Assembly (NCBI GenBank): GCA_903909905.1
Contig: CAIVXP010000089.1
Location: forward strand, 1 to 8,290
Direction of reading: 5' to 3'
Source: Akkermansiaceae bacterium
GTDB lineage: Bacteria; Verrucomicrobiota; Verrucomicrobiia; Verrucomicrobiales; Akkermansiaceae
DNA: 8,290 bases
Numbering within the stretch: position 1 is the stretch's first letter; each line of letters opens with the position of its first letter. Position numbers and translations under genes: made by a program. Positions 1 to 6,001 of this stretch are shown here, piece after piece. The notes beneath the pieces were generated by a model. It did no database searches and was not told where the DNA came from. It worked only from the letters and a program-made list of their open reading frames with translations.

Positions 1-494
1 CGCACCGCCGCCAAAAGATAGGCGAGGGGGCCGAGCATTTTTTTCGATTCCCACGTGGTCTCCTCGATCACCATCGCGTCAAAGCCAATACCCGCCATTT
101 GCACGAATGGAATGCCATTGGCTTCAAACAAATCCACCTCGCGCGTGATGCCATTTTCGATGACTGCAAACGCGCGCTCGAGCGAGGCAAATGGAATGCC
201 CATCTCGCGCGCGAACACATTCATCGTCCCCGCGGGCAGGACGCCGAGCACGGTCTGTGATCCGGCAAGGCCGCGCACGACTTCGTTGAGCGTGCCATCG
301 CCACCTGCAGCAACGACCACCGGTTCGCCATCGGCGGCAAAGCGCGCCGCAAGTTCGCGAGCTTCCTCGGCGCTGTTGGTGGCGTAGAGCGCAAAACGAT
401 TCGCATGCTTCATGATGAAGCGCAGCACCCGCCCGCCCTTTTGGCTGCGCGCCTTGGGATTGAAAATGATCGGGTACCTTCGCGGTGATTTCAC
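1..494 (-). CDS. Diacylglycerol kinase family (YegS/DgkB-like) lipid kinase, 3' end outside window
   Basis: This is the N-terminal part (about 164 codons) of a lipid kinase of the DAGK catalytic-domain family. The family phosphorylates diacylglycerol or a related lipid with ATP at the cytoplasmic membrane face. Visible motifs are an N-terminal IFNPKAR strand (residues about 10-16), the nucleotide-binding GGDGTLNEV signature (64-72), PAGTMNVFARE (87-97) corresponding to the usual PxGTxNxxA, and AGIGFDA (134-140) followed by a KKMLGPLAY segment (151-159). The frame stays open back to a stop at 576-578 and has no ATG before the IFNPKAR motif. I therefore place the start at a GTG (492-494). An ATG at 411-413 would delete the first conserved motif. 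There is no clear ribosome binding site. It lies 73 nt after the maf stop on the same strand and is probably co-transcribed with it. The exact lipid substrate cannot be told. The C-terminal domain is beyond the left edge. Confidence 0.88.
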   Translation of the reverse strand, partial: MKSPRRYPIIFNPKARSQKGGRVLRFIMKHANRFALYATNSAEEARELAARFAADGEPVVVAAGGDGTLNEVVRGLAGSQTVLGVLPAGTMNVFAREMGIPFASLERAFAVIENGITREVDLFEANGIPFVQMAGIGFDAMVIEETTWESKKMLGPLAYLLAAV

Positions 495-567
495 GAGCCA
501 TTCATCGCCGATGCGCGCGCGCTTCGCAATCGGATTCGCTGCGGATGTGGTCGGTGGGGCGATCCTC

Positions 568-1125
568 TCATCCGACTATGGCCAAAACCGCAAGCACTTG
601 ATCGACCGGCAGGCCCATCACATTTTCAAAGCTACCGTCGATGCGCTCGACGATCAGCTCACCATGCTCTTGGATGCCATAAGCGCCGGCCTTGTCGAGC
701 GGGTTGACCTTTGAAAGGTAGTCGTCGATTGCGCCGACATCGAGCGGCAGGAAGGTGACATCGGTGGTCTCGTGAAACACCTTGCGCGTGCCGCCGGGGA
801 AAATGATGCACACGCCCGTGCGCACCTGGTGGGTGCGGCCGGCTAGGCGGGCCATCATCGTGCGCGCGGCATCGATATTAGCTGGTTTTCCCATCGGCTC
901 GTTGTCGATGAACACCAGCGTGTCGGAGCCAATCACGATCGCGTCCGGACGCGTGACGGCGACCGCCTCGGCTTTGAGTGTGGCATTGAGTTCGCAGAGC
1001 GCCGCTGGCGACATCGACGCGTCGTGCACTTCCTCGGCGGGCGAGGGGATCACTTCGAATTCGATGCCAGCGCGGCCGAGCAATTCCTTGCGGCGCGGTG
1101 ATGACGATGCGAGCACGACTGGCAT
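568..1125 (-). CDS. maf: Maf family nucleoside triphosphate pyrophosphatase
   Basis: This complete 185-residue protein is of normal length for the Maf family. Maf proteins hydrolyse non-canonical or specific nucleoside triphosphates to the monophosphate and pyrophosphate in the cytoplasm, which sanitises the nucleotide pool. All family motifs are present in order: LASSSPRRKELL (5-16), GSDTLV with the presumed catalytic Asp68 (66-71), GKP (79-81), KAGAYGIQ (145-152) and GSFENVMGLP (164-173). The KAGAYGIQ and GS(F/Y)xNVxGLP forms resemble the YhdE type (dTTP/UTP pyrophosphatase) more than the YceF type, but this subgroup call is inference. The ATG follows the stop of the upstream protease gene by three bases (TGA-ACC-ATG), which suggests translational coupling, and no Shine-Dalgarno sequence is visible. 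The lipid kinase gene follows on the same strand. Confidence 0.95.
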   Translation of the reverse strand: MPVVLASSSPRRKELLGRAGIEFEVIPSPAEEVHDASMSPAALCELNATLKAEAVAVTRPDAIVIGSDTLVFIDNEPMGKPANIDAARTMMARLAGRTHQVRTGVCIIFPGGTRKVFHETTDVTFLPLDVGAIDDYLSKVNPLDKAGAYGIQEHGELIVERIDGSFENVMGLPVDQVLAVLAIVG

Positions 1126-1128
1126 GGT

Positions 1129-2553
1129 TCAGTCGGCAGGGAAAATGATTTCCTGGCTCTTGCCCTTTCTCGATTTGCGCCCGAAGCCATCGCCGATGTC
1201 CTTGCTGGTGACGTAGAGCATCAAACCCATCAGCAGCAACGCACAGGCGGATTGCAAAATTTCCAGCGGCTTTGCTTTGATCGGACGACCGAAAATTTTT
1301 TCAAAGAACGCGAGTGTGATGTGACCGCCATCGAGCACAGGAAATGGCAGCATGTTGAGCACGGCAAGGTTCACATTGAAGAGTACCATGAAGGCGAGGA
1401 TGCGCCGCCATCCGTCCTCCGTTTGAAGCAGTTGGTATTGCATCTTGGCGATGCCTACTGGTCCGCTCAGGTGGTCGACGCCGATGTTTGAATCCGGCGC
1501 GATGACGCTGGTGATCGTGACCCACATCATATGCAGGCTGTCACTTACTTGGCGCAGCGGGCTGGGCTTGATGAGGCGGCTGTCGATGTCGGCGCGCGAG
1601 TCCCAGATGATGCCGATCTTGGGATCCATGCCCGCAGGTTGAAGCGGCCGCTCGGGCGTGATGTCGAGCTCGCGAACCTGGCCATCGGTGCCTTGCACGG
1701 CGATCCTCACGGTCTGCCAATTCTTGTCGCGAATGTATTGTGAGAAATGCATGAGGCCATGCACCTTGTTGCCATCGATGCGGATCATGCGGTCGCCGAT
1801 GACGAGTCCGGCATCGGCCGCTGGACTGTTCGGGCTGATGTCGCCAACGATCGCCGGACCTGCCGGATCGATGCCGACCTGACGCAACCCGCGGCGTTGG
1901 TACCAGTGGCTTTTTTCGGTTTCAAAGCCCGAACTGAGCTCGAGCGGTTTTGCTTCGCCCGGACGCTCGACGGTGAAGTTGATCTGCTTGCCGCGGCTAA
2001 GGATGATGCGTTCGCTGATCGAGTTGAGCGACCCTGCAAAGCCGTTGACTTCCTCGCCATTAATCGCGGTGATTTTATCGCCGATTTTCAGACCTGCTTT
2101 TTCCGCCGGGCTGCCGGGCACTAGGTATCCGACTTCTTGCGAAGGGATAAAATCCGCCGGCTTACCGATCTGCCAGACGGCGGTGGCTGCAAGCAATGCC
2201 AGCAACATCGAGAAAAGCGGACCGGCGAAAGCGACGATGATCTTGTCGAGCGGCGTTACGGGGGGCAGGGGAGCACGCTCGCTGTCGCCGCCTTCGATCG
2301 CGTCCATCGGCGCCATTTGCGGCAGCGCGACGAAACCACCTGCGGGGATCCAGCCGAGACCGAACTGCACGCCATCGATTTCCTTTTTCCAAATCGGCCT
2401 GCCGAACCAGATTTGGAATCGCTCGATTTTGAGTCCGCGCCATTTCGCTGCAAGGAAATGGCCGAGTTCATGAACGAAGATGATCACATTGAAAACGGCG
2501 ATCACGACTCCGATCCAGAGGAGCATCTGTAGAAGGTTGACGAGGTTTGGCAT
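1129..2553 (-). CDS. rseP: RseP-like site-2 intramembrane zinc metalloprotease with two PDZ domains
   Basis: This M50-family site-2 protease has 474 residues from the chosen start (E. coli RseP has about 450). Family members sit in the inner membrane and cut single-pass substrates such as anti-sigma factors or remnant signal peptides within the bilayer. A first membrane segment (about 11-27) leads into the zinc motif HELGH (28-32, catalytic Glu29). A second hydrophobic segment lies at about 103-125. Two PDZ domains follow at roughly 137-200 and 230-300. SGPVGI is at 363-368. The second zinc-site region NMLPFPVLDGGH (400-411) lies in a third segment, and a last hydrophobic segment (about 430-448) precedes a short basic tail. 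The frame continues upstream to an ATG at 2649, but the extra 32 residues would cover the divergent promoter region and precede the natural first helix. I therefore start at 2553. No anti-sigma or sigma factor gene is in view, so the substrate is unknown. It is the first gene of the rseP-maf-lipid kinase run. Confidence 0.95.
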   Translation of the reverse strand: MPNLVNLLQMLLWIGVVIAVFNVIIFVHELGHFLAAKWRGLKIERFQIWFGRPIWKKEIDGVQFGLGWIPAGGFVALPQMAPMDAIEGGDSERAPLPPVTPLDKIIVAFAGPLFSMLLALLAATAVWQIGKPADFIPSQEVGYLVPGSPAEKAGLKIGDKITAINGEEVNGFAGSLNSISERIILSRGKQINFTVERPGEAKPLELSSGFETEKSHWYQRRGLRQVGIDPAGPAIVGDISPNSPAADAGLVIGDRMIRIDGNKVHGLMHFSQYIRDKNWQTVRIAVQGTDGQVRELDITPERPLQPAGMDPKIGIIWDSRADIDSRLIKPSPLRQVSDSLHMMWVTITSVIAPDSNIGVDHLSGPVGIAKMQYQLLQTEDGWRRILAFMVLFNVNLAVLNMLPFPVLDGGHITLAFFEKIFGRPIKAKPLEILQSACALLLMGLMLYVTSKDIGDGFGRKSRKGKSQEIIFPAD

Positions 2554-2564
2554 GTTCGTGGGCC

Positions 2565-2592
2565 AATCTAGCGCGAGTGTGCGGGCCAGCAA
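2565..2592 (-). promoter_or_regulatory. Possible promoter for the rseP-maf-lipid kinase run
   Basis: On the minus strand a TTGCTG hexamer (2587-2592) and a TAGATT hexamer (2565-2570) are separated by 16 bp. This resembles a weak sigma70-type -35/-10 pair placed just ahead of the rseP start at 2553. Matches to consensus are only 3/6 and 4/6, and the implied leader would be very short. This is a guess from position and sequence. Confidence 0.22.
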
Positions 2593-2635
2593 GTTGATAA
2601 AAACCGGCGATCGCAAAAGCGCCCGATCCGCGCGT

Positions 2636-2663
2636 TTGACCTTTTGCAATTGGGCGTTAGCCT
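2636..2663 (+). promoter_or_regulatory. Possible promoter for def
   Basis: TTGACC (2636-2641) and TAGCCT (2658-2663) are 16 bp apart, like a sigma70-type -35/-10 pair with a good -35 and a poor -10. Transcription would begin near 2670, giving a leader of about 15 nt before the def ATG at 2685. It lies in the 131-bp divergent region between rseP and def (2554-2684). Apart from the two candidate promoters I see no operator-like repeat there. Confidence 0.33.
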
Positions 2664-2684
2664 ATCGCGCATCCAAGCCGCCCC

Positions 2685-3233
2685 ATGGTCCGCGAAATTG
2701 TCCAATACGGTCACCCCGTTCTCCGCCAGCGCTGCCGCCCCGTCACCGAAGTCGACGAGACGCTGCGCACCCTCGTGGCCGACATGCTCGAAACGATGGC
2801 CGATGCCAATGGTGTCGGGCTCGCCGCACCGCAGGTGGGCGAAGACATTCGCCTTGCGGTGATCGATTGCTCCTTCGATCCCGAATGCATTTCCTACCTC
2901 AAGGTCAACGGCGATGACGCGGAGCTGCAATCGATCATGCCGCTCGTATTCATCAATCCCGAGTTGGAATACGGCGAGGAAAAGGAAGCCGGCTTCGAGG
3001 GGTGCCTCAGCATTCGTGGCATCCGCGCGGAAGTGCGTCGTCCGATCGAGGTCAAGGCAACCCTGCCGCAGCTCGATGGTTCGGTGCTGGTGGTCGAGAC
3101 CGATGGTTTGCTGGCTCGCGCGTTGCAGCATGAGATTGATCACCTCAACGGCATTCTTTTCGTCGATCGACTCTCACCCGTTGCCAAGGTCTCGATGAAG
3201 AACCGCCTCAAGCGCTTGGTCGAGCAAGGCTAG
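2685..3233 (+). CDS. def: Peptide deformylase
   Basis: This complete 182-residue metalloenzyme removes the N-formyl group from the initiator methionine of new proteins at the ribosome. The three family motifs are clear: GVGLAAPQVG (43-52), EGCLSI (105-110) and HEIDH (149-153). These give the metal ligands Cys107, His149 and His153, with Glu150 as general acid/base. Two departures from the E. coli type are visible. The stretch between the IDxS strand and LVFINPEL (residues about 62-86) is around 17 residues longer and contains Cys62 and Cys68. The residue after EGCLSI is Arg rather than the common Pro. The start at 2685 gives the normal N-terminus (VREIVQYGHPVLR), and no ribosome binding site is visible. 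It is transcribed divergently from rseP and ends 26 bp from the convergent outer-membrane factor gene. No fmt or other translation gene adjoins it here. Confidence 0.97.
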   Translation: MVREIVQYGHPVLRQRCRPVTEVDETLRTLVADMLETMADANGVGLAAPQVGEDIRLAVIDCSFDPECISYLKVNGDDAELQSIMPLVFINPELEYGEEKEAGFEGCLSIRGIRAEVRRPIEVKATLPQLDGSVLVVETDGLLARALQHEIDHLNGILFVDRLSPVAKVSMKNRLKRLVEQG

Positions 3234-3259
3234 ATGACGAGCGAGCCAATGCGTCGCGC

Positions 3260-4645
3260 TCACTTCCATCCACCGCCGAGCGCCCGGTAGGCGAGGACAA
3301 CGGCCTTGAGTCGGTCGCGGCGGTCATCGGCGTATTGGAGTTCGCCATTGAACAGACTGCGCTCGGCATCGAGCACTTCGAGATAGTCGGAGGCGCCACC
3401 TTCAAAGCGGTCCTTGGCAACAACCGAAACCTGCTTGAGTGATTCCACCAAGCTTGAGCGGGTACGGATGATTTCACCGGCTTTGCGATGGGCGTTGATC
3501 GCATCGGCTGCTTCGCGGAAGGCTTGTTTGGAGACCTTTTCATAGGATGCCAGGGCTTCGCCCGCACGGGCTTGGGCGGCCTTGACCCCGAATTTTGCGC
3601 GACCGGCATCAAAGATCGGGCCGCTAAGGCTAGGGCCGACGATGAAATTTCCAGATCCACCTTCAAGCAGCGTCGTGAGGTCGGCGCTGGCAAATCCGCC
3701 ACTGCCGGTGAGTGAAAGCGATGGCAGGCGCAGAGCTTGGGCGACGCCGATTTCGGCAGTTGCCGCTTGAAATGCCTGATTGGCCGCCGCGACATCCGGG
3801 CGACGCTCGAGCAGTGACGATGGCAGGCCGGCTGTCACACTCAGGCTGGTATCCAAGCCATCGAGCGTGCCACTGCGAGCGATGCCACCGGGGAACTCAC
3901 CAAGCAGCGCGCGGATTTCATTTTCCTTGGCAGCGATGGATTTTTCGGTGATCGGGATTGCAATCTGCGCCTCGCCAAGCAGTGCCTCGGCCTGGCCAAC
4001 TTCAAGATTCGAACTGATACCGCCGTCGCGTCTTGCGACGACCAGATCAAGTGACGCCTTGCGGCTCTCCGCCGTGCGCTTTGAAATGGCAAGTCTTTCA
4101 TCGAGGTTTTCCAAATCGATGTAGGCATTGGCGACATCGGCGATAAGGCTGGTTTTCACCGCGTTTTGGCGATGCTCGCTTTCCAGCAGTCGCGCGCGTG
4201 CGGCTTGATTTGAGCGCCGGATGCCGCCCCACAGGTCGAGCTCCCAACTCAAAAGCGCGGTCAAATCATAAGATTCCGAATCGCGATCCGCCAGTTTGAT
4301 GCCGTTGAGGTTTTCCGATATGTGGTTGATGCTGGCCGATGCCTTGCCATCGAGGCGGGGAAACCACGAAGCGCGGGTGGCTCCGGCGAGGGCGCGCGCT
4401 TGCTCGATGCGATAGGTGGCCGCGATCAGGTCGGGGTTGTTCTTCAGCGCGCGATCGATCAACGCGCGCAGCTCTGGATCGGTGAAAAGCTCGCGCCATG
4501 ATTTGTCGCCAAGCGAAACAGCGCCCGGAGAGACATCGCCACGAACCTTGTCGGGAGTCTGGCTATTCGGCGAAGTCGGGTCTGGCCCCAGCGCGCAGGA
4601 TGCGAGCACGAGGCTGGTTATGGAAGTGATGACAATGGGCTTCAT
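3260..4645 (-). CDS. RND efflux outer-membrane factor lipoprotein (NodT/OprM/TolC family)
   Basis: This 461-residue outer-membrane channel subunit belongs to a tripartite efflux pump. Such proteins form trimeric beta-barrels extended by a long periplasmic alpha-barrel that docks with the adaptor. A lipoprotein signal peptide ends in the lipobox LASC with Cys17. Two OEP repeats follow, roughly residues 50-250 and 270-455. Recognisable family segments are WRELFTDPELRALI (50-63), WELDLWGGIRR (134-144), LLERRPDVAAA (278-288), GPSLSGPIFDAGR (337-349) and YLEVLDAERSLF (421-432). The long Ala/Glu/Arg-rich stretches fit the coiled coils of the periplasmic tunnel. The ATG at 4643-4645 is supported by the signal peptide, and no Shine-Dalgarno sequence precedes it. 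The gene is divergent from the adaptor and transporter genes, not downstream of the transporter as is common, but its position argues that it serves that pump. Confidence 0.94.
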   Translation of the reverse strand: MKPIVITSITSLVLASCALGPDPTSPNSQTPDKVRGDVSPGAVSLGDKSWRELFTDPELRALIDRALKNNPDLIAATYRIEQARALAGATRASWFPRLDGKASASINHISENLNGIKLADRDSESYDLTALLSWELDLWGGIRRSNQAARARLLESEHRQNAVKTSLIADVANAYIDLENLDERLAISKRTAESRKASLDLVVARRDGGISSNLEVGQAEALLGEAQIAIPITEKSIAAKENEIRALLGEFPGGIARSGTLDGLDTSLSVTAGLPSSLLERRPDVAAANQAFQAATAEIGVAQALRLPSLSLTGSGGFASADLTTLLEGGSGNFIVGPSLSGPIFDAGRAKFGVKAAQARAGEALASYEKVSKQAFREAADAINAHRKAGEIIRTRSSLVESLKQVSVVAKDRFEGGASDYLEVLDAERSLFNGELQYADDRRDRLKAVVLAYRALGGGWK

Positions 4646-4846
4646 GGACCGCGCGGAGGCCGGATGCTAACAGGGCTATGCCTCGGGATGCCAGACTAAT
4701 CCCGGCGCTTTTCCCCAAAGCATTGCCTGGCACGAGCCCGAATCGGTTTGACACAGGTGCATGCTGCTTGCTGACTGATGCCTGAAAATGCAGGGTGCGC
4801 CGATGGTTTTGCGCCCTTTTCCCCAATCCTCCGAAACTTCGCCAGC
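4646..4846. other. Divergent intergenic region between outer-membrane factor and adaptor genes
   Basis: This roughly 200-bp non-coding stretch should carry promoters for both arms of the efflux locus. It contains a 6-bp inverted repeat CGGGAT-N9-ATCCCG (4684-4704) about 40 bp upstream of the outer-membrane factor start. It also holds an 11-bp direct repeat CTTTTCCCCAA (4708-4718 and 4816-4826) and a perfect -35 hexamer TTGACA (4748-4753) on the plus strand without a convincing -10 at normal spacing. An open frame from 4778 enters this region but shows no signal-peptide character before 4847, so I treat it as non-coding. Confidence 0.55.
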
Positions 4847-5992
4847 ATGCCCAAGAAGACACTGACCTTCAGCGGTTCGATATTTTTTACTATGCACATA
4901 GTAATTTACCCCGTCATGGCATTGCTTTGCGCTTCTTGCGGGAAAAAGGAAACTCCCGCGCCGCCGCCACCTGTGATCGAGGTCATGGAGGCCAAGCCCA
5001 CATCGGTGCCGATCAGCACGGAAATCATGGGGCAGCTCGACTCGCCGCAGAATGTCGAGGTTCGCGCCCGGGTCGAAGGGTTTGTCGAAAACATCCGCTT
5101 TGTCGAAGGCACTGAGGTCAAGCAAGGGGATCTCCTTTTCGAGTTGGACAAAAAACCATTTCTCGAGCGACTTGCCGCGGCCAATGGCGGGCTCGCCGAG
5201 GCCAAGGCGGCGCTCAACAAATACGAAAAAGATGTCGCGCGCTTGGCGCCTTTGGCGGAAAGAAACGCGATTCCGCGGCGCGATCTCGACAACGCGCTGG
5301 CCTCGGTCGAGGTCGGCAAGGCGGGAGTCGAAACTGCCAACGCAAGGGTGGAGTCCGCGCAAATTGATCTCGGCTATTGTGAGATCAAGGCGCCCATCAG
5401 CGGCTTGATCGGTGCCAAGCAGGTCTCGATTGGCGAGTTGGTGGGCAAGGGGCAGCCGACACTGCTGGCCACGATGTCGACGCTCGATCCCATTTGGTTC
5501 TACTGCAACATCAGCGAAGTCGATTACCTCAAGGCCAAAGAGAAAAGTGCCGGCACCGGTGCCGACATTTCATCGTTGCCGCTCACACTGATCCTTGCCG
5601 ACGGATCGGAGCACAAGAGCCAGGGCAAGTTTGTCTTCATCGATCGCGCGGTGGATGTGAAGACCGGCACGCTGAGAATGCGGGCCGAGTTTCCGAATCC
5701 GGACAAGTTGCTGCGCCCGGGAATGTTCGCGCGGGTAAGAGTGAGTCTCGGCTCGCAGGACAATGCAATCGTGGTGCCGCAGCGTGCGATTGTCGACCTG
5801 CAGGGCCGCACCTTCGCATGGGTGGTTTCACCCGAAGGCATGGCCACACAACGCGCGGTCAAGCTCGGTGAAACGATCGCCTCCAATGTGCTCGTCGCCG
5901 AGGGTCTCAGTGCAGGCGAGCAGATCGTGGTGGAAGGTTTGCAAAAAGTGCGCGAAGGGCAGGCGGTCAGGATTGCCGCCGAAAAACCGTAA
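4847..5992 (+). CDS. RND efflux periplasmic adaptor (membrane fusion protein, HlyD/AcrA family), probable lipoprotein
   Basis: This 381-residue adaptor bridges the inner-membrane RND transporter and the outer-membrane channel. From the chosen start it has a Lys-rich N-region (MPKK), a hydrophobic stretch, and a Cys at residue 31 within LCASC followed by GKKE and a Pro-rich linker, as in adaptor lipoproteins. The first lipoyl half (about 69-105, VRARVEGFVENIRFVEG) leads to the alpha-hairpin (about 106-172) and the second lipoyl half (about 177-200, CEIKAPISGLIG). The beta-barrel (about 205-300) ends with LRPGMFARVRV (289-299), and the membrane-proximal domain contains VPQRAIV (310-316). Start choice is uncertain: in-frame ATGs lie at 4778, 4847 and 4892. 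I prefer 4847 for its positively charged signal peptide. From 4892 the signal would be 15 residues, similar to that of the outer-membrane factor. None has a ribosome binding site. The transporter follows after 9 nt. Confidence 0.93.
   Translation: MPKKTLTFSGSIFFTMHIVIYPVMALLCASCGKKETPAPPPPVIEVMEAKPTSVPISTEIMGQLDSPQNVEVRARVEGFVENIRFVEGTEVKQGDLLFELDKKPFLERLAAANGGLAEAKAALNKYEKDVARLAPLAERNAIPRRDLDNALASVEVGKAGVETANARVESAQIDLGYCEIKAPISGLIGAKQVSIGELVGKGQPTLLATMSTLDPIWFYCNISEVDYLKAKEKSAGTGADISSLPLTLILADGSEHKSQGKFVFIDRAVDVKTGTLRMRAEFPNPDKLLRPGMFARVRVSLGSQDNAIVVPQRAIVDLQGRTFAWVVSPEGMATQRAVKLGETIASNVLVAEGLSAGEQIVVEGLQKVREGQAVRIAAEKP
4887..4904. promoter_or_regulatory. Operator-like perfect inverted repeat at the 5' end of the adaptor gene
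   Basis: TTACTATGCACATAGTAA consists of two perfect 8-bp arms around a CA centre and is AT-rich (13 of 18) within a GC-rich region. It sits in a short AT-rich island (about 4880-4909) and covers the candidate ATG at 4892, or codons 14-19 if translation begins at 4847. The size and symmetry fit a dimeric repressor of the TetR, MarR or PadR type. Local repressors of these families commonly control efflux pumps. TACTAT (4888-4893) could also serve as a -10 element, which would put the operator on the promoter. The regulator is not encoded in this window. Confidence 0.55.
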
Positions 5993-6001
5993 TTTCATCC
6001 T

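Noticed and set aside
411..413. ATG start for the lipid kinase gene
   Set aside because: Starting here removes the conserved IFNPKAR strand that lies in frame just upstream. The GTG at 492-494 keeps it.
2607..2614. GCGATCGC octamer in the rseP-def intergenic region
   Set aside because: It resembles the cyanobacterial HIP1 repeat but is a single copy in GC-rich DNA with no other cyanobacterial sign, and is most likely chance.
2554..2649. Upstream extension of the RseP-like protein to an ATG at 2649
   Set aside because: The added 32 residues do not resemble the family N-terminus, which begins directly with the helix leading to HELGH, and they would cover the divergent promoter region of def.
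3239..3261. Possible bidirectional terminator between def and the outer-membrane factor gene
   Set aside because: Only a 5-bp stem (GAGCG/CGCTC) with a mismatched interior and no T-tract on either strand. It is too weak to call a terminator.
4748..4753. TTGACA as the promoter of the efflux operon
   Set aside because: The -35 hexamer is perfect, but no hexamer at 16-18 bp spacing matches a -10 better than about 2 of 6, so I do not list it as a promoter.
4676..5362. Long minus-strand open frame opposite the adaptor gene
   Set aside because: It is the antisense of a clearly recognisable adaptor coding sequence, has low-complexity Arg/Asp-rich content and no recognisable motif, and is a typical shadow frame in GC-rich DNA.
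5551..5564. 14-bp perfect palindrome CGGCACCGGTGCCG inside the adaptor gene
   Set aside because: It lies well within coding sequence, is GC-rich like its surroundings, and a palindrome of this length is expected by chance about once in a window of this size.
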